From: Hyphobacterium marinum
Lineage (GTDB): Bacteria; Pseudomonadota; Alphaproteobacteria; Caulobacterales; Maricaulaceae
Direction of reading: 5' to 3'
NCBI RefSeq assembly: GCF_036330325.1
Contig: NZ_JAZDRO010000001.1
Location: forward strand, 868,001-932,000
Length of the DNA stretch: 64,000 nt
Positions 27,145 to 35,265 of the stretch are shown here, piece by piece. Position 1 is the first letter of the stretch. Every line of letters starts with the position of its first letter. A model generated the notes under the pieces. It searched no databases. It saw only the letters and a list, made by a program, of their open reading frames with translations, and was not told the DNA's origin. A program made the position numbers and the translations under genes.

Positions 27145-27297
27145 GGTGAAAGTCCGTTGTTTTCTGGCGATGGGAGATAGCCTAACCGATTGTTGTCAAA
27201 CAGGCGACCGGTCGTCCCCGGGCCGGCAAGAACCGAAAAGCATTAGGCTTTCCCGGTCATCGCGTTAAGGTGAGTATGGTGGACCTGGGGGGACTGC

Positions 27298-27933
27298 ATG
27301 AATATCGGGAATTTCAGTGAGATCGTGACGGCGGTTGCCAGCGTTGTCATGGCTCTGTCGGTCGTGATTGCTGCAATTCAGCTTCGCATCAGCCGGGAAA
27401 ACTGGGTCACTGAAAACAAGCGGCTGAAAAAGCAGGCCGCGATCGATGCCGCGAAAATCTACATCGACAACAAGCGGCCAGAGACCGATCTGATGCTGCA
27501 ATTCGTGAACAATGCCTGCCACATCAACAGCCGTATCATTCAGGACATCGAGAAATTCCATGTGCCACAGCTACCCGTGGCCTTGCTCGACGATGTGCGC
27601 GGCTGCGTCGAATTCTATGATCGCGATGCCGTTGGCGGATTGGGTGAAAATGACGGCTTGATCACCGGCCTCAATCCTAAGCACATCATTCAGCTGCGTT
27701 GGCTGATGATTGATTATCTCAACACACTGGAGACCGTACTGGTTTACTGGTGGCAAGGAACGGCCAATGAAGCCCTGCTCGAGCACGAGTTTTCTTTCCT
27801 GCGGTCGGAGTCCGACAGTGCCCGCCCTGTCCGGCATCTCGTCGAGGCCTTCGGGGAAAACAATTTTCCTGCAATCAACGCTTTTCTCAAGGCGGGAGCC
27901 CGGCGACAGGCTCCCGAACCGGAATTTCACTGA
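27298..27933 (+). CDS. Uncharacterised single-pass membrane protein
   Basis: I do not recognise this 211-residue protein. One membrane helix lies at residues 8-28 (IVTAVASVVMALSVVIAAIQL), followed by a charged helix (SRENWVTENKRLKKQAAI) and a cytoplasmic domain of about 170 residues predicted to be helical. The topology resembles the DUF4760-type proteins seen beside diverse bacterial genes, but no clear family motif is present. GGGGGA lies upstream of the start at about the right distance. It converges with the small membrane-protein gene at 27943. Confidence 0.7.
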   Translation: MNIGNFSEIVTAVASVVMALSVVIAAIQLRISRENWVTENKRLKKQAAIDAAKIYIDNKRPETDLMLQFVNNACHINSRIIQDIEKFHVPQLPVALLDDVRGCVEFYDRDAVGGLGENDGLITGLNPKHIIQLRWLMIDYLNTLETVLVYWWQGTANEALLEHEFSFLRSESDSARPVRHLVEAFGENNFPAINAFLKAGARRQAPEPEFH

Positions 27934-27942
27934 CACCGGCAG

Positions 27943-28161
27943 CTAGAACCGCGCCACGCCGCGCCCGGTTTCGATCCCGAAGAGATTGACGACATGGGCC
28001 GCGAGTAGAATCACGAATACACCGGCGGTCAGGGCGATGATCGTCCAGGGTATGAGGCGCGGACCCTTTGCCGGATCGGGAGCGGCTTTCGTACGCCAGG
28101 CCGCGAAGGCGAAGACCAACGTGCCCGCCGCCATGAGCGCAATCGTGAGTTCGAGGGACAT
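27943..28161 (-). CDS. Small two-helix membrane protein, overlapping the glycosyltransferase gene
   Basis: A 72-residue protein with two membrane helices (about residues 3-22, LELTIALMAAGTLVFAFAAW, and 38-62, PWTIIALTAGVFVILLAAHVVNLFG) separated by a basic linker. I do not know a function. The hydrophobic pattern and codon use look like a real gene, and the upstream frame extension is shadow sequence. Its first 133 bases overlap the 3' end of the glycosyltransferase reading frame on the same strand. Co-expression with that enzyme is likely. Confidence 0.65.
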   Translation of the reverse strand: MSLELTIALMAAGTLVFAFAAWRTKAAPDPAKGPRLIPWTIIALTAGVFVILLAAHVVNLFGIETGRGVARF

Positions 28162-29603
28162 GGCAGGTCCGGGGCCGCTGAAAATCCGTGTTCGGTCTTG
28201 GCCCAGAAATAGGGCTTCACCCGTAACTCCCGCAAGGCGCAAAACGCGGCGATGGTCTGCAGGGGCCAGTAGAGCGGCATGCGCGCGAGGTCGACAAGCC
28301 GGACCGGTATGCCCGCGCGCAACGCGCCACTCGCGGCGCACGCCATCGCGGCACCATACCCGGTGGCCAGCAGGGCCAGGCCTGTGACGGGCAGGTGGCC
28401 GGCGGCGAGCCCATAGGCAATCATCACGAGGCAATAGACGGCGGCCGGACCGTGCAGCAGGGCCGACAGGACGGTGGCTCCCAACGTCAGGTTCAGACCC
28501 GCGACCGCACGCAGCCCCGCCGCAGACGCCAGCCTGCGCGGGTCGCGCATATGCACGGCCCAGGTCTGGGCGTGTCCTTTCAGCCAGCGCGTACGCTGTT
28601 GCAGCCAGGGCCGGAGGCGTTCGGGGGCCTCCTCCATCGTCATCGGGGCGATGACGTCACTGCGATAGCCGTGCGCGGCGAGCCGGAAGCCCAGGTCCGC
28701 GTCCTCGGTGACATTGTGCGGGTCCCAGCCCCCGACGGTTTCCAGCGCCGCGCGGTCGAAGTGATTGCTGGTCCCTCCCAGGGGCAAGGGCAGGCCGAGC
28801 CGCACAAGCAAGGGCAGGATGGCGTGAAATTGCGCGGCGTATTCGAGGGCAAACTGGCGGGTCAGCCAGTTGCGAGGCGCATTGTACCAGTTCAGCGGAG
28901 CCTGCAGGCAGGCGAGACGGGGGCCGGCGGCGGCAAAGGCTTCCGCGGCCGCGCGCAACTGGCCGGGCGCAGGGCTGTCCTCGGCATCATAGACGGTCAC
29001 GATACGGCCGAGCGCAAAGCGCAGCGCATAGTTGAGCGCGCGCGGCTTGGTGCGCGGATGGCCCGGCGGCACGCAAACCGTCTCGAACCGGTGACGCAGC
29101 TGCAGGCTTCGCGCCGCGGCCAGCGTTTCGGAGTCATCGGCTTCGACCACGATCTTGATGTCGAGCTTGAGGGCCGGGTAATCGATCCGTGACAGGCTTC
29201 GCAGGAGCTGGGGCAGGACCCGGGCCTCGCGATAGACCGGTGCGAGTATCGTGATGACGGGCAAGTCGCGGTCGGCCAGCTCGCGGCGCGGGGCCCATTG
29301 GGGTGGCAGAATTGCTGCGGTTCCGCGCAGGGCGACCAGGCAGGCCAGCAGGACCAGGCCGAGCGTGGCAAGCCCCTGTAGGGCGAGCGGGGACCCGGCC
29401 GCAACAAGGCCACACCAGATCAATGGAGACGCGAGCGCAATCCGTTGCCTCAGGGGAAAGCCGGTCGCTGCCGACGCGTCAGGCTGCCGCCGCAACAGTC
29501 CGTTGGCCGCATCGTCTGCCCAGTGCGCGCGGAGCGCAAGGCCTTGCGAACCGGCAGCAAAACTCCGTCCACCGTCGTCCATGCCGGAACGCCGCCTCCC
29601 CAT
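28029..29603 (-). CDS. Processive GT2 family glycosyltransferase, membrane-bound
   Basis: Inner-membrane glycosyltransferase of the cellulose-synthase/PgaC type, 524 residues. Two helices near residues 55-95 precede the GT2 domain (about 113-340), which has APVYREARVLPQLLRSL, an Asp-containing VYDAEDSPAPGQ, the catalytic TEDADLGFRL and the processivity motif QQRTRWLKG. Several C-terminal helices follow. The sequence reaches KPYFWAKTEHG, where relatives usually end soon, but here continues about 50 residues through a basic Arg/Ser/Pro-rich tail that lies inside the next gene. The start could also be 29582. The sugar and acceptor are unknown. Confidence 0.88.
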   Translation of the reverse strand: MGRRRSGMDDGGRSFAAGSQGLALRAHWADDAANGLLRRQPDASAATGFPLRQRIALASPLIWCGLVAAGSPLALQGLATLGLVLLACLVALRGTAAILPPQWAPRRELADRDLPVITILAPVYREARVLPQLLRSLSRIDYPALKLDIKIVVEADDSETLAAARSLQLRHRFETVCVPPGHPRTKPRALNYALRFALGRIVTVYDAEDSPAPGQLRAAAEAFAAAGPRLACLQAPLNWYNAPRNWLTRQFALEYAAQFHAILPLLVRLGLPLPLGGTSNHFDRAALETVGGWDPHNVTEDADLGFRLAAHGYRSDVIAPMTMEEAPERLRPWLQQRTRWLKGHAQTWAVHMRDPRRLASAAGLRAVAGLNLTLGATVLSALLHGPAAVYCLVMIAYGLAAGHLPVTGLALLATGYGAAMACAASGALRAGIPVRLVDLARMPLYWPLQTIAAFCALRELRVKPYFWAKTEHGFSAAPDLPCPSNSRLRSWRRARWSSPSRPGVRKPLPIRQRVRASYPGRSSP

Positions 29604-29671
29604 TCACCAGTGGCCGGGGACAATACCGGCAGAGGTTGTAAAAAGCGAATCAGAACCCGTGGCGCGAAGGG

Positions 29672-30157
29672 TCAGCCTTTGGGATTGTGGATTGCGACCA
29701 GGCCGGCCCGGCCCAGTCCGGGACCGTCGACGGTAAATACCGTGACGGCCGACGTGGGGTAGCCATCGGGCATGCGATGGCCCGCACCAGCATCGAAGGC
29801 CAGGTCCAGGGCGAGCGTGCCGATTCCCGGATTGTGGCCCACGAGCAGGACGCAGTCGGTTTCAGCGAGGGCTTCGGCGGCGGCTCGGCGCAGGAAGTCA
29901 GGTGAGGCGTGGTATAGCGCCATTGGACTGTGACGCGGCGGATCCCCGATCAGCGGGCTCATTGCCTGAAAGGTTTGCAGCGTCCGCGCTGACGGAGAGA
30001 CCAGCGCCAGGCCAATGGCGATCCCGCTGGTGGCAACGGCTTCGCCAGCCTGGCGCGCATCCTCGAGCCCGCGCGGAGTCAGGCCCCGTTCGAAGTCGTC
30101 GTCCGCGTCCATCCGGTCGATGGCCTTGGCGTGGCGGACGAGAATGAGGTGGGCCAT
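29672..30157 (-). CDS. SixA-like histidine phosphatase family protein
   Basis: Small phosphohistidine phosphatase of the RHG family, 161 residues. The catalytic motif LVRHAKA is at residues 6-12. The second histidine lies in LLVGHNPGIG, and Arg in SPSARTLQT completes the site. The closest known relatives are SixA, which removes phosphate from histidine phosphotransfer domains, and related enzymes of unknown substrate. It lies 68 bases upstream of the glycosyltransferase start on the same strand and diverges from the peroxiredoxin gene. Confidence 0.88.
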   Translation of the reverse strand: MAHLILVRHAKAIDRMDADDDFERGLTPRGLEDARQAGEAVATSGIAIGLALVSPSARTLQTFQAMSPLIGDPPRHSPMALYHASPDFLRRAAAEALAETDCVLLVGHNPGIGTLALDLAFDAGAGHRMPDGYPTSAVTVFTVDGPGLGRAGLVAIHNPKG

Positions 30158-30274
30158 GGGCGGATCTCGGATTAAAAAGCGGAAAATCGTAACGCTGGAG
30201 GGTTGAACACGGTGCCTCTTACCGCCACCTGTCTACCGCGCTAGCATCTTATGCCCCCCGCTTCAAAGGAGAGA

Positions 30275-30913
30275 ATGATGGGTCTGCTTCTCGGCGATAC
30301 CGCCCCCGACTTTCAGGCTGAGACCAATGAAGGTCCGATCAGCTTCCACGACTGGATTGGAAAGGACTGGGTGATCTTCTTCTCCCACCCGGCCGACTAC
30401 ACGCCGGTGTGCACGACCGAGCTGGGCTTCACCGCCAAGCTGAAGGACGAATTCGCCAAGCGGGGCGCGAAAGCCATCGCGCTCTCCGTCGACAGCGTTG
30501 AGGACCACAAGGGCTGGATCAAGGACATCGAGGAGACGCAGGGCGTCGCGATGAATTTCCCGATCATCGCCGACGTCGACCAGAAGGTCTCCGACCTCTA
30601 TTCGATGATCCACCCCAATGCGAACGCCAAGGTCACGGTGCGCTCGGTCTTCGTGATCGACCCGGACAAGAAGATCCGCGCCATGATCGTCTATCCGCCG
30701 AGCGCTGGCCGGAACTTCAATGAAGTCCTGCGCCTGCTCGATTCGCTGCAGCTGACCGATGGCTACAAGGTCGCCACCCCGGTGAACTGGGAAGACGGCG
30801 ATGACGTGATCGTGGTGCCGACGCTTTCGGATGAAGAGGCCGACAAGCTCTTCCCGAAGGGCTACAAGAAGATCAAACCCTATCTGCGCACGACGCCCCA
30901 GCCGAACAAATAG
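30275..30913 (+). CDS. 1-Cys peroxiredoxin (Prx6 family)
   Basis: Cytosolic peroxidase that reduces hydrogen and alkyl peroxides, 212 residues. The peroxidatic Cys46 lies in HPADYTPVCTTELG, and the C-terminal extension typical of Prx6 (VATPVNWEDGDDVIVVPTLSDE) is present. No resolving cysteine pattern of the 2-Cys type is seen. The start is one of two adjacent ATGs (30275, 30278) after AAGGAG; a longer frame from 30251 would include the ribosome site. A strong terminator follows, and the gene is probably monocistronic. Confidence 0.93.
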   Translation: MMGLLLGDTAPDFQAETNEGPISFHDWIGKDWVIFFSHPADYTPVCTTELGFTAKLKDEFAKRGAKAIALSVDSVEDHKGWIKDIEETQGVAMNFPIIADVDQKVSDLYSMIHPNANAKVTVRSVFVIDPDKKIRAMIVYPPSAGRNFNEVLRLLDSLQLTDGYKVATPVNWEDGDDVIVVPTLSDEEADKLFPKGYKKIKPYLRTTPQPNK

Positions 30914-30940
30914 GCAATGGGCACCTTCGCGGAACGAGAC

Positions 30941-30971
30941 AGGGAGGCGGGAAACCGCCTCCCTTTTTCTT
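30941..30971 (+). terminator. Intrinsic terminator of the peroxiredoxin gene
   Basis: AGGGAGGCGG and CCGCCTCCCT form a perfect 10-bp stem capped by the stable tetraloop GAAA and followed by TTTTCTTT. It begins 27 bases after the peroxiredoxin stop. Confidence 0.93.
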
Positions 30972-30982
30972 TGGGCGAATAT

Positions 30983-32101
30983 TTAATCCAGCGTGCGGCG
31001 ATAGCGGGTCAGCGCAAGCGTGGCGATAACGCCAAAGATCACCGCCAGCGGCCAGAGATCATTCCAGACATCGGACAGCCCTGCGCCTTTCAGCATGATT
31101 TCACGCACCGCGCGGATGAAATGCGTTGTCGGGATCGCCTCGCCGATCGTGCGGGCCCAGGTCGGCATGCCGTCGAAAGGGAACATGAAACCGGACAGGA
31201 GGATGGACGGCAGGAAGACGAAAAACGTCATCTGCATCGCCTGCATCTGGGTCCGCGCCAGTGTCGAAAACAGGAAGCCGAGCGACAGGTTCACGAGGAT
31301 GAAGAGGCTGACCGCCAGGAGAAAGGCGAGCGGGTTGCCCAGAAAGGGCACGCCGAACAGGAAGCGCGCCGCGGCCAGCATCAAGACGACCTGGATGAAG
31401 CCGACCAGCACATAGGGTGCGATCTTGCCGGCCATCACCTCCAGCGGGCGGGTCGGCGTGGCGAGCAGGGTTTCCAGCGTTCCGCGTTCGGCCTCCTTGG
31501 TCAGGGCCATCGAGGTCATCATCGCCATCGTCATGGTCAGGATCACCCCCAGAAGGCCCGGAACGATATTCATCGCCGTGCGGCCTGCGGGGTTGTAGCG
31601 GCGGTGGATGACGGTCTCGACCGGTGGCGCGCGGGCTTCGCCGGTCACGGTTTCGACCGCTCTGAGCACGATTTGCGGGAACGCCCCGGTGCCGGCCCCG
31701 GCGGCGACGGGGTCGGACGCATCCACATCCAGGAGGACCTGCGGCCGGTCACCGCGCGCCAGATCACGTTCGAAATTGGCCGGGATGACGACGGTGAAGA
31801 TCACCTCGCTATTGGTCAGCGCGCGGTCGGTTCCCGCCTGGCTGTCGACCTGGCCGACAATTTCGAAATAGTCCGAAGCCTCCATCGCCTGGACGATGGC
31901 GCGGGTCGCTGGCCCGCTGTCGCCCGCCTCGATCAGCGTCGGCAAATGACGCGGATCGGTGTTGATCGCGTAGCCGAACAACAACAGCTGGACGAGCGGG
32001 ATGCCGACCATCATCGCGAAGGTCAGCCGGTCGCGCCGCATCTGCACGAATTCCTTCGAGAGGATCGCGCCAATGCGGGAGAAAGTGGCCGACACGCCCA
32101 T
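30983..32101 (-). CDS. ABC-2 type exporter permease (YhhJ/YbhR-like)
   Basis: Membrane permease of a TetR-regulated exporter, 372 residues. One N-terminal helix (about residues 25-45) is followed by a large extracytoplasmic domain (about 50-170) and five C-terminal helices from residue 180 on, with RGTLETLLATPTRPLEVMAGK and ILLSGFMFPFDGMPTWARTIGEAIPTTHF typical of the ABC-2 subfamily. It is the last gene of the operon, one base after the ATPase gene. Enterobacterial relatives (YbhFSR) use two permease genes; here there is one, so it presumably forms a homodimer. Confidence 0.92.
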   Translation of the reverse strand: MGVSATFSRIGAILSKEFVQMRRDRLTFAMMVGIPLVQLLLFGYAINTDPRHLPTLIEAGDSGPATRAIVQAMEASDYFEIVGQVDSQAGTDRALTNSEVIFTVVIPANFERDLARGDRPQVLLDVDASDPVAAGAGTGAFPQIVLRAVETVTGEARAPPVETVIHRRYNPAGRTAMNIVPGLLGVILTMTMAMMTSMALTKEAERGTLETLLATPTRPLEVMAGKIAPYVLVGFIQVVLMLAAARFLFGVPFLGNPLAFLLAVSLFILVNLSLGFLFSTLARTQMQAMQMTFFVFLPSILLSGFMFPFDGMPTWARTIGEAIPTTHFIRAVREIMLKGAGLSDVWNDLWPLAVIFGVIATLALTRYRRTLD

Positions 32102-32102
32102 G

Positions 32103-33023
32103 TCAGAAATTGTCCTTCGCGCCGGTCATCAGCCAGATGAAGGCTTCTTCCAGGCCCGTCTTGGCTTCGCTGACGTCGAAATCGGGGTCGTCCCGCCAGG
32201 GCCCGATGGCGCGCTCCAGCGCTGGCCTGTCGCGGCCACTGACATGGAGCGCCGAGCCGAAGCGGGCGATCTGGTCGACGCCGGGCGCAGCGGCAAGCGC
32301 GTCATAGACCGGGGTCAGCCCCTTGCCCTCGATCCGCCAGGTGGTGAGACCGACCTCTTTGGGGATGTCGGCGGCGGGCGCGTCGATCAGTTTCCGCCCA
32401 TAGGCGATGAAAGCGATGAAGTCGCACTGCACCGCCTCGTCCATGTAGTGGGTCGAGACCAGCACCGTGACGCCCTCGCGGGCAAGGCGGCGGATGCGGT
32501 CCCAGAAATCGCGGCGGGCTTTGGGGTCGACGCCTGCGGTCGGTTCATCAAGCAGAAGCAGGCCCGGGGAATGGATCGAGGCCGCCGCGAGCGCGAGGCG
32601 CTGTTTCCAGCCGCCGGAAAGCTGGCCAGCAAGCTGTTTCGCGCGCGGGGCCAGATCGTATTCCTCCAGCACCGCATCGACCTTGGCCTTGCGATTGGGG
32701 AGGGCGTGAAGCCGGGCCATGAAGTCGAGATTTTCCCGGACGGTCAGGTCTTCATAGAGCGAGAAACGCTGGGTCATATAGCCGACCCGCGCCTTGATCT
32801 CGCGAGCCTCGCGCATGATGTCGTATCCGAGCGCCGTACCGCCGCCCGCGTCGGCTTTTAACAGGCCGCACATCATCCGGATCGTCGTGGTCTTGCCTGA
32901 CCCGTTCGGGCCCAGAAAGCCGTAGATCGAGCCCTTCGGGACCTGCATCGAAAACCCGTCGACGACGGTCTTGTCGCCGAAGCGCTTGGTCAGGCCGTGA
33001 ACATCGATAACGGCGTCTGTCAT
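32103..33023 (-). CDS. ABC exporter ATP-binding protein (YbhF/CcmA-like)
   Basis: Cytoplasmic ATPase partner of the ABC-2 permease, 306 residues. Walker A is GPNGSGKTT, the Q-loop region YMTQRFSLYEDLTVREN, signature LSGGWKQRLALA, Walker B LLLLDEPTAGVDP and H-loop VSTHYMDEA. The C-terminal 80 residues form the regulatory extension usual in drug and lipid exporters. It overlaps the adaptor gene by 4 bases. Only one nucleotide-binding domain is present, whereas YbhF in E. coli has two. Confidence 0.93.
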   Translation of the reverse strand: MTDAVIDVHGLTKRFGDKTVVDGFSMQVPKGSIYGFLGPNGSGKTTTIRMMCGLLKADAGGGTALGYDIMREAREIKARVGYMTQRFSLYEDLTVRENLDFMARLHALPNRKAKVDAVLEEYDLAPRAKQLAGQLSGGWKQRLALAAASIHSPGLLLLDEPTAGVDPKARRDFWDRIRRLAREGVTVLVSTHYMDEAVQCDFIAFIAYGRKLIDAPAADIPKEVGLTTWRIEGKGLTPVYDALAAAPGVDQIARFGSALHVSGRDRPALERAIGPWRDDPDFDVSEAKTGLEEAFIWLMTGAKDNF

Positions 33024-33958
33024 GGCGTGGCGCGAGCCCGCAGCGGCGTTCCGGGCGGCGGCGGATCGCCGGCAAAACGCACTTCGGCGCGGTAGAGCAG
33101 TCGGTGGCGCTCATTGTCGGAATAGAGGATGGGCGCGGTAAATTCCGGCTCACCGGCGATGAAGACGATCTCGCCGTCCATCGACTCCGGACAGCCGTCA
33201 CAGGAAAGGGTCAGGGACGATCCGACCCGCAATTGCCCGAGGCCTTCCTCGGGCAGGAAGATGAGGCCGTGGACCGCGCCCTCGGCGAGGAAACGCAGCA
33301 CCGGCGCGGACGGTCCGGCGAGTTCGCCTTCATAGCGCAGCTGGCGTTCGATGCGCCCGTCCGACGGAGCGGCAACCTGACGCCGGGCGAGCTGATCTCG
33401 TGCGCGGTCCAGTTCGGCCTCGGCGGCGGCGATGTTGGCGGCGAGTGCGCGCAACTGGTTCTCGCGGGCGGGCAGCTGGGCCAGCGTCAGACGTTCGCGC
33501 AGCTCGCCAACGCGCGCATTGGCGCTGGCGGCGGCGGCCTCGGCATCGTCGAGCCGGGCGCGCGGAATGATGCCGCGTCCGAAGAGCTCACGGGCGCGAG
33601 CGAGGTCTTCACCGGCCTGCGTCTGTGTGGCGCGGGCTTGAGCGAGCTGGTCGCGTGCGGCGGCGATTTCCGGTTCGCGCCCGCCGGCGGCGGCATCGTC
33701 GAATTGCGCTTCAGCGGCAGCGAGGCGGGCCTCAGCGGCGCTGACCGCAAGTGTTTCCGCTGTATCATTGACCCGGAAGAGCAGCGTGCCGGCCGCGACG
33801 GTATGGCCTTCGCCGGCGAGCACTTCGGTGATCGTTCCGGGCGTTTCAGGCGCGAGCAGGCGGTAGTCGCCCTCGGCATAGCCATAGAGCGTATCATCGG
33901 GGGCGTCGCTGCACGCGGCGAGTGCGAGACAGGCGAAAAAGACCAGCAACCGTTTCAT
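33020..33958 (-). CDS. HlyD family periplasmic adaptor lipoprotein (YbhG/YhiI-like)
   Basis: Periplasmic adaptor of the ABC exporter, 312 residues. The N-terminus MKRLLVFFACLALAAC is a lipoprotein signal with lipobox LAAC. The lipoyl half LLAPETPGTITEVLAGEGHTV is followed by a long Ala/Arg/Glu-rich helical hairpin (about residues 70-190) and the second half VAAPSDGRIERQLRYEGE. Its presence means substrate is passed across the periplasm, probably through a TolC-type channel encoded elsewhere. It overlaps the regulator gene upstream and the ATPase gene downstream by 4 bases each. Confidence 0.92.
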   Translation of the reverse strand: MKRLLVFFACLALAACSDAPDDTLYGYAEGDYRLLAPETPGTITEVLAGEGHTVAAGTLLFRVNDTAETLAVSAAEARLAAAEAQFDDAAAGGREPEIAAARDQLAQARATQTQAGEDLARARELFGRGIIPRARLDDAEAAAASANARVGELRERLTLAQLPARENQLRALAANIAAAEAELDRARDQLARRQVAAPSDGRIERQLRYEGELAGPSAPVLRFLAEGAVHGLIFLPEEGLGQLRVGSSLTLSCDGCPESMDGEIVFIAGEPEFTAPILYSDNERHRLLYRAEVRFAGDPPPPGTPLRARATP

Positions 33959-34596
33959 ATTTCCTGTCCCTCCCGGGGCTTGAGGCCGTTTAAAACAATG
34001 TCGGCGATCGCTCCGGCCATGTCGGCGGGATCGGTGTCCGGGTCGTCCTCGGCCTGAAAGACCGTGGTCAGCAGCATGTGGGCGATGACCGGACCGGCGA
34101 AGGCGCGCATCGCCGCCTCGGCCTCGACAGGACGGAATACGCCTTTTGCCACACCGGCTTCGAGCAGGGCCCGCATGGTGCGCCGCCCGGTATCGATGAC
34201 ATGGGCGCGGTAGTGTGCGGCCAGCTCGGGGAAGCGCTGGGCTTCAGCCAGGACGAGGCGCGGGGCCGCCGACACGTTCTGGTCCGTCATGGTGGTGAGG
34301 ATCATCGTCAGTACGGCGCGGTACGCCGCTTCGGGGTCAGCCGCGCCACCGGAAGCGACAAGGCGTTCACTGGCGCTCGCCAACGCACCGGCTGAGCGCT
34401 CGACCAGCGCGTTCAGCATCGCGTCCTTGGATGAAAAATAGAGATAGATGGCCCCCTTGGAGAGGCCCGCGCGTGCCGCGATGTCCTCTACCCGCGCGGC
34501 GGCAAAACCGTTCTCGGTGAAGACGGCGAGCGCAGCGTCGAGGATTTCCTCGGGCCGGGCTTCGGGACGGCGGCGTTTGGCGGGGGTGCGGCTCAT
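33955..34596 (-). CDS. TetR family transcriptional regulator of the exporter operon
   Basis: Repressor, 213 residues. The N-terminal helix-turn-helix (about residues 13-60) reads ILDAALAVFTENGFAAARVE and RAGLSKGAIYLYFSSKDA, typical of TetR proteins. The C-terminal domain (about 70-205) should bind the inducing ligand, which is likely a substrate of the exporter. It is the first gene of the four-gene operon, and a palindrome centred 19 bases upstream of its start makes autoregulation very likely. In E. coli the equivalent arrangement is CecR with YbhGFSR. Confidence 0.93.
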   Translation of the reverse strand: MSRTPAKRRRPEARPEEILDAALAVFTENGFAAARVEDIAARAGLSKGAIYLYFSSKDAMLNALVERSAGALASASERLVASGGAADPEAAYRAVLTMILTTMTDQNVSAAPRLVLAEAQRFPELAAHYRAHVIDTGRRTMRALLEAGVAKGVFRPVEAEAAMRAFAGPVIAHMLLTTVFQAEDDPDTDPADMAGAIADIVLNGLKPREGQEI

Positions 34597-34603
34597 GATT
34601 CCA

Positions 34604-34627
34604 TACTAACTGACCAGTCAGTCAGTA
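34604..34627 (-). promoter_or_regulatory. TetR-type operator upstream of the exporter operon
   Basis: A 24-base palindrome centred between 34615 and 34616: the inner ACTGAC-CA-GTCAGT (34609-34622) is perfect apart from its central CA, and the outer TACT/AGTA bases also match, with one mismatch at 34608/34623. It lies 8 bases upstream of the regulator start codon, where binding would block transcription of the whole operon. Confidence 0.85.
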
Positions 34628-34662
34628 ACAAGATGGAGCGGGTGACTTCATGGGCTGAAGAC

Positions 34663-34764
34663 GTTGTCATCCCGGCCGGGCCGCCTGGCGGCCGGAGCCG
34701 GGACCCTGAACATGTGGCTCCCGGTTTCAGGTCCCGGATCGGCTTCGCCGTCCGGGATGACAAC
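34663..34764. repeat. Intergenic palindromic element with 13-bp inverted ends
   Basis: GTTGTCATCCCGG (34663-34675) and its exact complement (34752-34764) bound a 102-base element that is itself rich in GGCC/CCGG palindromes. GTCATCCCGG recurs at 42313 in another non-coding stretch, so this is probably a dispersed intergenic repeat of the REP/MITE kind. No coding potential is evident. Confidence 0.6.
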
Positions 34765-35265
34765 TTTCAGAGCGCGGCCAGCCTGGATCCCTGCTTTCGC
34801 CGGAAAAACCCGGACTCTCCACTCTGTCACCACAGTTTCGACGCCTCCCGAAATCGGCGTCAGCCGATGTCCGGGATCCAGATTGCCGGGGCTGGACCCC
34901 GGTCCTGGCTCCGCCAGACCGGGGCACGTCAGATGGCATTTCCATCCGCCCCGGACCCCGTTCCGGGGCCGGCCGGTTGGTGACAGGTTTGGCGCGGGTG
35001 ACGCTCGTGTAAGAGCTTTAACTGCTAGGTGCTTCCTGCGACTCCGGTAGGTCCCGGCATCCGCGCCGGCGCGGGGCCGGGACGGTCTAAAACTCTGAAG
35101 ACAAGGGGCGTGCCTTCGGGAACACGCCCCCGAGCTTGTGCCCTTCGACAAGCTTGACGTCCTCACCGGCACACCAAATCGGCCCAAATCGCCTACCAGG
35201 GGTTCAAACCGCGGCCCATATCGGGTGCAATGGCGGTTCGCAGCGCCATTTCGAGGGGAGATGTC
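34765..35265. other. Non-coding, hairpin-rich intergenic region
   Basis: About 500 bases without a credible gene between the repeat element and the next start codon. It contains the hairpins GGGGCGTG/CACGCCCC (35105-35130) and AGCTTGT/ACAAGCT (35133-35154), and stretches such as CCGGGGCTGGACCCCGG (34886-34902) that look like degenerate intergenic repeats. Long frames here are low-complexity and lack ribosome sites. The promoter of the following gene should lie near its right end, but no clear -35/-10 pair was found. Confidence 0.5.

Noticed and set aside
30917..32140. Plus-strand open frame of 407 codons
   Set aside because: Shadow of the ABC-2 permease gene on the minus strand, which has clear membrane helices and operon context.
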